Assembly (NCBI GenBank): GCA_964621755.1
Contig: CAZUPI010000007.1
Span: 10,340 to 74,339 of the forward strand
Reading direction: 5' to 3'
Source of the DNA: UMGS1696 sp964621755
Lineage (GTDB): Bacteria; Bacillota; Clostridia; Oscillospirales; CAG-272
Length of the DNA stretch: 64,000 nucleotides
The position numbers and the translations under genes are program-made. The notes beneath the pieces are model-generated. The model did not search any database, was not told the origin of the DNA, and saw only the letters and a program-made list of their open reading frames with translations. Positions 14,357 through 22,451 of this stretch are shown here, piece by piece; within the stretch, counting starts at the first letter, position 1; the number at the start of each line of letters is the position of its first letter.

Positions 14357-16873
14357 TTACAGCTGTCTTACGCCGCAGCGATTGGCAAATAAAACATTGC
14401 CGCTGACGGTATATTCCGCCCAGCCGATGTAGCCGTCGGTGAGACCGATGGCGTCGTAGCGCCGTACCATACCTTCGCAGAGGGGCATATAGCCGCGTCC
14501 GCGTCCGGTATAGGAGGTCAGGTCGTACGTGCTGCGGCGTTCGCCGTTTTTGTAGTCGGTCACGACGCGCACGATGCCGATGCTGCGGGCAAAATAGTAT
14601 TCCTTGTGTCCGCAGCGGTAATAGAGCCCGCCGCTTAAGCCGTCGATGTCGAGAGACAGTTTGAGACAGTCGTCGAAGATTCCGGCAGGTGTCGTGATAG
14701 AGTCGACCGCTTCACAGGTCAGTTTGGTTTTAACTTTGCTGCGATAAATGTTAGCATCAAGCTCCAATGACGCGCCGGGCGCCCAGTCGGCAGACCATAA
14801 CACACCGGTCGCATCCGTGAAGATTCCATAAATATCGTTGAACAGCAGCGGATAGCCCGCATCCCCTTCGCCAATATAGCTCATGTCTTTCCATTCAAAC
14901 GAATATTCACGGTCATCATCGATAACGTTACGTCCTTCGTTATCCTTAGCAATTTTCAGATACTCGAAGAAATTCCAGTGACCGGACATGGTTCGAGATG
15001 GGTTAAATTCCCCATCTGTGTCCATGATTCTCTGCATGACGGAGCAGGCCGCATTGGTGTGCGCGATCTGGAACGGGGTTTGGGCAAGGGCCTGGGCGCG
15101 TTCCATTTGGAAGGAAACGTCCTTCAAGTGTTCCTGACCATCCTCGCTTTCCGTACAGTATTCCCCCCGCATGGCGAGCATCATATCTTTCCAATCATTT
15201 TCGTCGTACTTTGTCTTGATGAAGTGGTAATAATGGGCTACTGAAACGTTCGTTCCATCGGCGCCGACTATTTCGGCCGTAATCCGACAGTCCTGCGTAG
15301 GGGAAAGGTCCTCGAAGCCATATTCCCAGCGGTTTCCAGCTGCGCAGGGAAGAAGTCCGTCTCCGCCCACGAGATGATATTCCTTCAAGACAGTCGCCGT
15401 CGTTCCGGAAGATTGGATCATCTCCTGCTTCACGACGCCGACGCCGCTCTTGAGATACGTTTTTGTGGTATTCGATCCCTTTTTCGTGATCCACAGCTCG
15501 CAGTTTTCAAAGGTGCCGCAAGGGGTCGTGATGGGAAGGGAGTCCGCTTCAAAGGTGAGGCTGCTCTTATCCGTACCGTTGTACGTTTCCCCGAGCTTCA
15601 AGCCGTACGGAGGAAAATAACGGTCACAGTCTGCGAGGTTATAGAGAATGTACATGGGCTGATAATTTTCGATGCCAAATCCGAATGCGTATCCCGGCTG
15701 GCTGATAAGGCGCAGATTGCCATCTATTACACGGTAGTTTTCGGAATAACAGTGGATATCATACCGACCTTGCGAAAGGTCACCGAGTTCACTGATTTTT
15801 TTACGCGCTTTTTTTACGGAGAAAACGTTTGCGTAATAAACGTCAGTGGGTTTTAGAAGAGAAAGAACTTTGTCAAGTGCTTCCTGCCCCCTCTTTTCAT
15901 CGTTTTTTATGAAGTATTCCCGTGCCAGCCAGAACCACGTTTCTCCGAGCGCTTTCGGGTAGTTCCCGGCTTCCAGACGCGGGATTTGTTTGTCACGTAT
16001 GAATTCGATCAGCGCGTTTCCGGATAGATTTTCACGTTCGATTGTAGAGACGGTCCCCATCACTTCATCGTTGTGACTGCGTTCGGCCGCGTCGCGGAGC
16101 CGTGCGAGATATTCATCGCTTTTGACTCCCTTCACGCTCCACCAGCCAACTTTCAAGACGTCGGCTAGGGCGCTGTATTTTTTCGTGGATTCCGGCAGCG
16201 CTTCGATTTCCGGCAAAAGTGCGTGGTAGGCGGCTTCAATCGGCGAGCGGTCATTGTTCAACAGCATGAGTTTGAGTTCTTCGACTTTTTTCATTACTTT
16301 TTCCACCAGGGTGTTGCTTTCAAGTTCGTTCATTGCACACAAATCCTTTCTGATTTTCTGACGACCGTCGTGAAGCTGCCACTTGACTGTCCCCACCGCC
16401 GTCCGTGTCCGTTCCGCGATTTCAGCGATGGAGAGTCCCTCAAAGTAGTGCAGGTAAATGACCCGCTTCACCTTATCGGGCAGCCCCTTGATGCTGTCGT
16501 GCAGTTTTTCGTTGTTTTCGTCCGGTATAAGAAACCCCTCGATGTACTCGTTATGGTCGTACTCATAGCGCACCAGAACGTCGAAATCCATGTATTCCCG
16601 CACGCGTACAAGCATATTTTTTGCGCAGTTTTTTGCAATGCGGCAAACCCACACGCCGTATTTGGAGGGTTCTCGCAGCGTATCCAGCTTCATCCACGCG
16701 GCAACAAACGCATCCTGTGCGGCGTCCTCGGCCATATATTGATTATGTACGACCGAGTAAGCTGAAGCGGTGACTGCATTCTGATATCGGATTACGAGTG
16801 CTTCGTAGGCTTCCTGCATGCCGGTAAGCGTCAAATTCACCAGTATTTCGTCATTCTGTTCCGAATAAATCAT
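14357..16873 (-). CDS. ECF sigma factor fused to a large C-terminal domain
   Basis: Residues 1-175 are an ECF sigma-70 factor. Region 2 (about 20-90) has YMAEDAAQDAFVAAWMKLDTL. Region 4 (about 128-175) has LPDKVKRVIYLHYFEGLSIAEIAERT followed by GTVKWQLHDGRQKIRK. The remaining 660 residues are not in ordinary ECF factors of about 180 residues. A helical stretch (200-360) is followed by beta-rich sequence with two similar units: TPCGTFENCELWI with SGVGVVKQE (about 445-490), and TPAGIFDDCLKLSL with RSIGIVRVV (about 715-760). Such PAGxFxxC...GIGxVK units recall extracytoplasmic DUF3108/lipoprotein-like beta domains, yet no signal peptide or membrane helix is visible here. No anti-sigma gene is adjacent, so the C-terminal part may be the built-in sensor (inference). 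Confidence 0.85.
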   Translation of the reverse strand: MIYSEQNDEILVNLTLTGMQEAYEALVIRYQNAVTASAYSVVHNQYMAEDAAQDAFVAAWMKLDTLREPSKYGVWVCRIAKNCAKNMLVRVREYMDFDVLVRYEYDHNEYIEGFLIPDENNEKLHDSIKGLPDKVKRVIYLHYFEGLSIAEIAERTRTAVGTVKWQLHDGRQKIRKDLCAMNELESNTLVEKVMKKVEELKLMLLNNDRSPIEAAYHALLPEIEALPESTKKYSALADVLKVGWWSVKGVKSDEYLARLRDAAERSHNDEVMGTVSTIERENLSGNALIEFIRDKQIPRLEAGNYPKALGETWFWLAREYFIKNDEKRGQEALDKVLSLLKPTDVYYANVFSVKKARKKISELGDLSQGRYDIHCYSENYRVIDGNLRLISQPGYAFGFGIENYQPMYILYNLADCDRYFPPYGLKLGETYNGTDKSSLTFEADSLPITTPCGTFENCELWITKKGSNTTKTYLKSGVGVVKQEMIQSSGTTATVLKEYHLVGGDGLLPCAAGNRWEYGFEDLSPTQDCRITAEIVGADGTNVSVAHYYHFIKTKYDENDWKDMMLAMRGEYCTESEDGQEHLKDVSFQMERAQALAQTPFQIAHTNAACSVMQRIMDTDGEFNPSRTMSGHWNFFEYLKIAKDNEGRNVIDDDREYSFEWKDMSYIGEGDAGYPLLFNDIYGIFTDATGVLWSADWAPGASLELDANIYRSKVKTKLTCEAVDSITTPAGIFDDCLKLSLDIDGLSGGLYYRCGHKEYYFARSIGIVRVVTDYKNGERRSTYDLTSYTGRGRGYMPLCEGMVRRYDAIGLTDGYIGWAEYTVSGNVLFANRCGVRQL

Positions 16874-17104
16874 GATACATCCTTCCTGAAGTTTCGTATA
16901 TCTTTTTGCAGCTGCTATAATATAGACAATCGAAAAGTGTAAAAGGTTGGCGCAAAGAAAAATTTATGAAAAAAAATTATTTTTTTGTGGTGAGAACGAT
17001 GGGGAACTTTTGAGGGAGAAGCGACTATACGGCCGCTGGTTTACCTATTTGTTATTCAAAAAGTTCCTCTGTGGATTTCCTCGTTTTTTCCACACATAAA
17101 TTTG

Positions 17105-17137
17105 CGGGGAAAAACTTTTTGAAAAAGACTTTCCCCG
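17105..17137 (-). terminator. Terminator of ackA
   Basis: CGGGGAAAAACTTTTT and AAAAAGACTTTCCCCG form a long G-run/T-run hairpin 24 bases past the ackA stop codon. Confidence 0.65.
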
Positions 17138-17160
17138 TAATTTTGTGGAATTTTATGTTT

Positions 17161-18375
17161 TTATTTCTTAAGAGCCTTCACGATATCTTCGGTATCGGAG
17201 GCAATCATAAGTTCTTCATTTGTAGGCAAAACGTATACTTTAACCTTGGAGTTCGGAGTAGAGATTTCGACGGTGTTGGGCTGGTGATGCGTCTTTGCGT
17301 TCAGTTCACGGTCGATTTCAATTCCGAAGTATTCCATATTTGTGCAGGCTCTGTCGCGGAGTTCGGGATTGTTTTCGCCCATGCCCGCCGTCCATACGAC
17401 AGCGTCGAGCCCGTTCATAGCAGCAGCATACGAGCCGATATACTTCTTCACCTGATATGCGAGCGTGGAGGCGGTCAAGTATGCTCTCTTGTCGCCCTTC
17501 AGAATGGCAGCCTCAATGTCACGGCTGTCGGAAGAAATGCCGGAAAGTCCGAGAAATCCGCACTTCTTGTTCATGTATTCGCTCATTTCGTCCGGAGTAT
17601 AGCCTTCTTTGTTCATGATGTATGTTACCACAGCCGGGTCGATAGAGCCGCAGCGTGTACCCATCATTACGCCCTCAAGAGGAGTGAAGCCCATGGAGGT
17701 ATCAATGCACTTGCCGCCTTTTACAGCTGTAATCGACGAACCGTTTCCGATGTGGCAGGTGATAATTTTTGTCTCTTCGAGCGGCTTGTCAAGCAGTTTT
17801 GCCATCTCGCGGGATACAAATCTGTGGGAGGTACCGTGCGCGCCATAGCGGCGGATGTGGTACTTTTCGTACATATCGTATGAGAGACCGTACATATAAG
17901 CCTGCTCCGGCATTGTCTGATGGAACGCGGTGTCGAATACGAGAACCTGCGGTTTATCCGGCATAACGGCGAGGCAACCCTTGATACCCATGATGTGTGC
18001 GCCTGTGTGAAGCGGAGCAAAATCGCGGCACAGCTCGAGCTTTTCGAGAACTTCATCCGTGAGAAGAACCGATTCAAAGAAGTAAGGACCGCCGTGCACA
18101 ACGCGATGTCCGACTGCTTCAATCTCGTTCATGTCTGAGATAACGCCCACCTCAGGGCTTGTCAGATACTTTACAACAACGTTTGTTGCAACTGCATGGT
18201 CCGGCATCGGGATTTCTGCCTTTATTTTTTCGCCGGATTCTCCTTTTCTATGCTCGATACGGCCGTCAATACCGATTCTCTCGCAGATACCCTTTGCGAG
18301 GACAGATGCTGTGGCGGTGTCGAAAAGCTGATATTTCAGGGATGAAGAACCTGCGTTTACGACTAAAACTTTCAT
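17161..18375 (-). CDS. ackA: Acetate kinase
   Basis: It converts acetyl phosphate and ADP to acetate and ATP, the final energy-yielding step of acetate fermentation. Conserved segments are VLVVNAGSSSLKYQLFD at the N-terminus, HRVVHGG, VFDTAFHQTMPE, GAHGTSHRF, ITCHIGNGSSITAVKGG, FTPLEGVMMGTRCGSIDP and TAGMGENNPELR. Length (404) is as expected. There is no pta gene beside it. The start is ATG 18375 with GGAGG 10 bases upstream. Its promoter overlaps that of the divergent tmcAL gene. Confidence 0.97.
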   Translation of the reverse strand: MKVLVVNAGSSSLKYQLFDTATASVLAKGICERIGIDGRIEHRKGESGEKIKAEIPMPDHAVATNVVVKYLTSPEVGVISDMNEIEAVGHRVVHGGPYFFESVLLTDEVLEKLELCRDFAPLHTGAHIMGIKGCLAVMPDKPQVLVFDTAFHQTMPEQAYMYGLSYDMYEKYHIRRYGAHGTSHRFVSREMAKLLDKPLEETKIITCHIGNGSSITAVKGGKCIDTSMGFTPLEGVMMGTRCGSIDPAVVTYIMNKEGYTPDEMSEYMNKKCGFLGLSGISSDSRDIEAAILKGDKRAYLTASTLAYQVKKYIGSYAAAMNGLDAVVWTAGMGENNPELRDRACTNMEYFGIEIDRELNAKTHHQPNTVEISTPNSKVKVYVLPTNEELMIASDTEDIVKALKK

Positions 18376-18411
18376 TTTGCCAAATTTCCTCCGAATTATT
18401 TAAAAATGTAT

Positions 18412-18440
18412 TTGACAGTAAATTTTTCATACTGTATAAT
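18412..18440 (+). promoter_or_regulatory. Promoter of tmcAL
   Basis: TTGACA (18412-18417), a 17-bp spacer and TATAAT (18435-18440). The -10 shares two bases with the -10 of the oppositely directed ackA promoter. Confidence 0.75.
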
Positions 18441-18467
18441 TATATATGAAAATCGATAAAAAAACAA
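18439..18467 (-). promoter_or_regulatory. Promoter of ackA, overlapping the tmcAL promoter
   Basis: On the minus strand TTGTTT (18462-18467), a 17-bp spacer and TATAAT (18439-18444). Each promoter lies in the initially transcribed region of the other, so polymerase cannot occupy both at once. Confidence 0.65.
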
Positions 18468-18504
18468 GATATTTCAAACTATTCATAGGAAATTACAAAA
18501 TATA

Positions 18505-19602
18505 ATGAAATTAGAAACTATAATTTGTGAATTAAATCCAATTCACCTCGGTCATCAAGCCGTGATCAATCGCGCAAAATCGACCTCCGATGCGGTCGCA
18601 GCCGTTATGAGCGGAAATTTCACACAGAGAGCCGAGCCCGCGCTGTTTGACAAGTATACAAGAGCACAAGCTGCCATTCTTGCCGGATGTGATATCGTCT
18701 TCGAGCTTCCATATCCGTGGTGCTCCGCCGGTATCGAAGGATTTGCCTGCGGCGGCGTCGCTGTTGCGGCAGGTATTCTGACCGACGGACTCACTTGCGG
18801 TTCCGAATCGGGCAGCCTTACGTACGTGTCACAACTCGCCGACATCAAGGCGTCTGACGCCTTCAAATCCGCCATAACCAAAACGGAATCCGCTTTCCGC
18901 GATGCTGGTGCCGCCGCTGTATTCGAGAAAGCCCTCGCAGGATTTGGCGTCACCGATATGCCCGGCGCAAACGATAAATTGGCTGCCGAGTACATTCGTT
19001 TCAGCAGGGAAACAGGAATTCGGAATGTTAACCTTGTGAAACGCCTGTCTGATGTGAAATCCGCAAGTGAACTTCGCCTGATGGATTTTCACTCATGCAG
19101 ACCATACATTCCCACCGAAGCATACGAGTTTCTCACTGACGCTCATTCTTCCGATATCCACCAATATGACACAATTCTCTATCATCATGCCCGCCTGTAT
19201 CTCACTGATACCACGAACCCACTTTTGCAAATCGCCGCAAAGAAAGCCCGCGCCGCCGTAAAAGCCGAAGCTTTTCTGCAAACCATCGCCACGAAAAAGT
19301 ACACCGCCGCCAGAATGCGCCGGGAGTTGCTGTATTCCATCACGAATGTCCGGGCGGAATGGCTGAAAACGCCTCCGCGATATACCATTCTCCTCGCTGC
19401 AAATGAGCGCGGTCGAGCGTATCTCGCGGAAAACCGGAAAAAATTCACGTTCCCCGTGATTACAAAACCCGCCGATTATGCCGTCTCGGATATGGAATCT
19501 GCAGAGCTCCGCCAGTGTCACGCTTTGGCGGACGAGCTGTACTGCCTGTTGAGCGGACTTTCTGCAGATTCTTTTATGAAGCGTCATCCGGTTATGCTGT
19601 GA
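18505..19602 (+). CDS. tmcAL: tRNA(Met) cytidine acetate ligase TmcAL
   Basis: TmcAL uses acetate and ATP to make N4-acetylcytidine at the wobble position of elongator tRNA-Met. The nucleotidyltransferase core starts at once: IICELNPIHLGHQAVINRAK carries the HxGH motif. It is followed by VMSGNFTQRAEPALFDKYTRAQAAILAGCDIVFELPYPW and later SGIEGFA-like and GSESG segments. Length (365) is somewhat short against about 400. It diverges from ackA, a common neighbour; both act on acetate. The stop codon abuts the stop of the convergent gene with no gap. Confidence 0.92.
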   Translation: MKLETIICELNPIHLGHQAVINRAKSTSDAVAAVMSGNFTQRAEPALFDKYTRAQAAILAGCDIVFELPYPWCSAGIEGFACGGVAVAAGILTDGLTCGSESGSLTYVSQLADIKASDAFKSAITKTESAFRDAGAAAVFEKALAGFGVTDMPGANDKLAAEYIRFSRETGIRNVNLVKRLSDVKSASELRLMDFHSCRPYIPTEAYEFLTDAHSSDIHQYDTILYHHARLYLTDTTNPLLQIAAKKARAAVKAEAFLQTIATKKYTAARMRRELLYSITNVRAEWLKTPPRYTILLAANERGRAYLAENRKKFTFPVITKPADYAVSDMESAELRQCHALADELYCLLSGLSADSFMKRHPVML

Positions 19603-20826
19603 TTACCGATTCAGTGTGCAGCAGTAGGTGACCGTGCGGTAGCCGAGGTCGGTGGAATCAAAATTGCCGTTGCGGTGTTCGTTTGACAGAATCTGACTAT
19701 CGTCGAACGGAATCGCGCCGCGCTTCATTGCCGCATTGGTAACATATTTGTAGGCGTAGCGGTAGAGTTCATCGCTTTTGTATTCGTCGCAAAGGGATAT
19801 TTCGATGCAGTTGTTTATGACGAAATCGTGTGCATGCTGCAGTCCGCCGATACACAGACCGATGATTTTATCTCCATAATATACGAAAAATTGGAAAATC
19901 GAGTGATTCTCACAGCCGAGAACATCACGGCGGTGGAATTCCCTTTTGATATAGTCAAGATGACGTGTGTTGAATCCGCGCGATAGCCAATAGTTTTCGT
20001 ATGCTTCCATGTCGGCGTATGTGACTTCCTTCATTGTGATTCCATCGGGGGCTGTGAGTTCGAACGGTTCTCCAGTATAGACCCGATTTGGGGTTCGGCA
20101 TACTTTACTGATTGTCACGCCGCGTTTTGCGAGTTCTTCCCTGATAGTGGATTCGTCGTCGAGTGTGAAGATACACATGTTGAACCGGCTATCGGTGAAC
20201 GTATTCATGTACCGTGCAATGGTGTCATAATCGCTTGCGCAAATGCTGACGTCGAACCCGCGGTCGGGCCATTCGTTAATCCAGATGAACCCGTCATCGA
20301 GACTGTCACCGTCGTAGAGAGCCGCGCCGCCGTTTACAACAAAGCAAATCGCTTCATAACCGAGACGGAGCGCATCGTTTTCGAGAATCCAGTCAATGGC
20401 GTCGTCGCGTGTCGCCTGTTTGAACTGCGGAAATTCATGCGTGATTCGCATACCCACGGTGTCATCATGGTACAGGTCACCGTAGAACATTTCTGTGTTC
20501 TGCATGGCCTCACGGTATTCGGTCGGTGTCTTGCCGTACTGTTTTTTAAACGCGCGTGAAAAGCTTTCGTGCGCCTCATATCCACATTCGAGCGCGATGT
20601 CGAGGATGTCCCGGTCGGTCATACGGAGGAGGAACATTGCCTTTTTCAGCCGACGAAAACGGATGTATCCCATCACATTGAATCCAGTGTGGGCGGCAAA
20701 AATACGGTTGAAGTAGTCAGTGGAGAACCCCGCGTGGCTGGCAACGTCTTCGATAGACATGTCGCTTTTTCCGGCTTCGGACCGGATATATGCCAATGCC
20801 TTTGTTATCAGTTCGCTGTTTTCCAT
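19603..20826 (-). CDS. AraC-type regulator fused to an acetyltransferase-like domain
   Basis: Residues 1-105 form a complete AraC DNA-binding domain with two HTH motifs (MSIEDVASHAGFSTDYFNRIF and ILDIALECGYEAHESFSRAFKKQYG, then PTEYR), here at the N-terminus. Residues about 120-407 contain a region ending in a GNAT-like segment: FFVYYGDKIIGLCIGGL, and DSQILSNEHRNGNFDSTDLGYR. AraC proteins usually carry the DNA-binding domain at the C-terminus; N-terminal versions fused to GyrI or acetyltransferase-like effector domains are known in Firmicutes. The last codon touches the tmcAL stop codon, so the two genes converge without spacer. Regulated genes are unknown. Confidence 0.8.
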   Translation of the reverse strand: MENSELITKALAYIRSEAGKSDMSIEDVASHAGFSTDYFNRIFAAHTGFNVMGYIRFRRLKKAMFLLRMTDRDILDIALECGYEAHESFSRAFKKQYGKTPTEYREAMQNTEMFYGDLYHDDTVGMRITHEFPQFKQATRDDAIDWILENDALRLGYEAICFVVNGGAALYDGDSLDDGFIWINEWPDRGFDVSICASDYDTIARYMNTFTDSRFNMCIFTLDDESTIREELAKRGVTISKVCRTPNRVYTGEPFELTAPDGITMKEVTYADMEAYENYWLSRGFNTRHLDYIKREFHRRDVLGCENHSIFQFFVYYGDKIIGLCIGGLQHAHDFVINNCIEISLCDEYKSDELYRYAYKYVTNAAMKRGAIPFDDSQILSNEHRNGNFDSTDLGYRTVTYCCTLNR

Positions 20827-20926
20827 AAAATTATTCCTTAAAAATGGTGATATCGGGTACCCATAGCTACATTATACAGCAAGGACGTTGGTTTTGTCTT
20901 GACTGAAAACGCGAAGAAACAAAAAG

Positions 20927-20948
20927 CGGACAGATTTTCGTCTGTCCG
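20927..20948 (-). terminator. Terminator of the radical SAM gene
   Basis: CGGACAGA (20927-20934) and TCTGTCCG (20941-20948), followed on the minus strand by CTTTTTGTTTC; 9 bases past the stop codon. Confidence 0.75.
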
Positions 20949-20956
20949 TTTTGGTT

Positions 20957-21556
20957 TTACTCGATATACTCCCGAATCCGGAATCCTGCTCCAATATCGG
21001 ATGCGATTTTTGCACAGCGGTCGAGGTCCGTGTCGGGGATGGTGCCGCGGATGGCGGTGAGGACGACTTTGGGAACGTACTTGACAACTTCGCGGGCAAA
21101 TTTGATGACGCCGGTGAAGGTGTCATCCCCGAATTTCGGGCGGCATAGTTTGGTATATGTATCGGGGTCGGCGGCGTTCAAGCTTATCGAAACGCAGTCG
21201 ACCAGACCACGGAACATCGGCGCGGTGTCCTCCTTCATGATGAGAGAGGCGTGCCCGTTCGTATTTACGCGAATCGGCGTGGTCGTCACTTCACGGATTT
21301 TCTTGCAGGTCGAGAGCATGTCGTAAAGCCGGCACGCAGGCTCACCGAAGCCGCAGAAAACGATTTCGTTGAACTTGTTCAGGTTGTATGAGGTCACGTC
21401 GGTGATGATTTCCTCTAAAGTAGGTTCGCGTTCCAGTCGCAAATCGGCGAAGACCCCCGTGTGAGCGGTTTCACGAATACAGAATTCACATCTGTTCGTA
21501 CAGTGATTCGTAAGATTCACGTACAAATTGTTCTTTATAACGTATGTTATAACCAT
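20957..21556 (-). CDS. TatD-associated radical SAM protein
   Basis: The 199-residue radical SAM protein has the cluster motif CTNRCEFCIRE (CxxxCxxC) near residue 15, the glycine-rich EIVFCGFGEPACR, and VDCVSISLNAADPDTY. It matches the small family encoded beside tatD in many Clostridia. The start ATG 21556 (MVITYVIKNNLYVNL) has GGAGG 6 bases upstream; an upstream ATG at 21574 would put that site inside the gene. It follows tatD by about 100 bases, with a hairpin between. The reaction is not known. Confidence 0.9.
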   Translation of the reverse strand: MVITYVIKNNLYVNLTNHCTNRCEFCIRETAHTGVFADLRLEREPTLEEIITDVTSYNLNKFNEIVFCGFGEPACRLYDMLSTCKKIREVTTTPIRVNTNGHASLIMKEDTAPMFRGLVDCVSISLNAADPDTYTKLCRPKFGDDTFTGVIKFAREVVKYVPKVVLTAIRGTIPDTDLDRCAKIASDIGAGFRIREYIE

Positions 21557-21590
21557 GAGTTCCTCCATGCTCAAGAGCCGGAATTTTGCC

Positions 21591-21618
21591 GGTTCGGGGG
21601 CTTGTGAACCCCCGAACC
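21591..21618 (-). terminator. Hairpin between tatD and the radical SAM gene
   Basis: GGTTCGGGGG (21591-21600) pairs with CCCCCGAACC (21609-21618), loop 8. It is not followed by a clear T run on the minus strand, so it may only partly terminate. Confidence 0.5.
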
Positions 21619-21653
21619 TTTTGAAAAAGTTTTATTAGGTTTGGTGGCTGGTG

Positions 21654-22451
21654 CTATAGCTCCTCTATTCTAAACAGACGACACGCATTTTGCAGAGTTG
21701 CTTCTGCGATATACTCCGGCGATGCTCCGCGAATCGCGGCAACAACCTCACAGGTGTAGTGCATGTATCCCGAATAGTTCAGTTCGCCGCGATGAGGAAC
21801 CGGCGGGAGATATGGACAGTCTGTTTCAATCAGGAGTCGGTTCTCTGGGACTATGGCTGCCGCTTCCTTTACCTTGTTTGCGTTTTTGTATGTTACAGGG
21901 CCGGAAAACGATACATACCATCCCTTGTCACAAAGCTGTCTCGCCACTTCTGCACTGCCGCTGAAGCTGTGCATGACCCCGCGTGCTGCCGGATGGCGCG
22001 ATATCATCTCAAGGGTGTCCCCCATTGCGTCACGGGAGTGGATGATGACCGAAAGCCCAACTTCCTCCGCAAGGGTCAGCTGCGCATCGAAATACTTCGC
22101 CTGACAGCTGCGGTCTGTGTCGTCGTAGTGGTAGTCAAACCCGATTTCGCCAATTGCAACAACCTTGCTGCGCGCTGCGAGCTCACGCAGACACCGTAAC
22201 GCCTCGTCCATTTCGTCGATGCCGATTTCCTGCGAATCGCTTGGATGGATTCCAACCGCCGCCCAGATGAAGTCATACTTTTCTGCGAGGGATACAGAGC
22301 CCGCGGACGAGGCTAAGTTTGCTCCCACGTTGATAATCCCGCAGACTCCCTGATCGTGTGCTGCTTTTATCGCACCGTGCGTACCGCCTTCGAATTCCTT
22401 CTCGAAACGCTTGTCATCGTAGTGCGCGTGTGAGTCAAATAATCGAAGCAT
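21654..22451 (-). CDS. tatD: TatD-family deoxyribonuclease/hydrolase
   Basis: This is a metal-dependent TIM-barrel hydrolase of 265 residues. Metal ligands are visible as DSHAHYD, IGEIGFDYHYD, VIIHSRDA, VMHSFSG and IETDCPYLPP. TatD acts as a 3'-5' DNA or RNA exonuclease or deoxyribonuclease. The ATG overlaps the metG stop codon (TGATG, 22449-22453), so metG, tatD and the radical SAM gene form one unit, a typical Firmicute arrangement. Confidence 0.95.
   Translation of the reverse strand: MLRLFDSHAHYDDKRFEKEFEGGTHGAIKAAHDQGVCGIINVGANLASSAGSVSLAEKYDFIWAAVGIHPSDSQEIGIDEMDEALRCLRELAARSKVVAIGEIGFDYHYDDTDRSCQAKYFDAQLTLAEEVGLSVIIHSRDAMGDTLEMISRHPAARGVMHSFSGSAEVARQLCDKGWYVSFSGPVTYKNANKVKEAAAIVPENRLLIETDCPYLPPVPHRGELNYSGYMHYTCEVVAAIRGASPEYIAEATLQNACRLFRIEEL

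Noticed and set aside
14194..14406. 70-residue + strand frame over the small RNA candidate
   Set aside because: Its start lies upstream of the predicted transcription start, there is no ribosome-binding site, and it runs into the antisense of the sigma gene.
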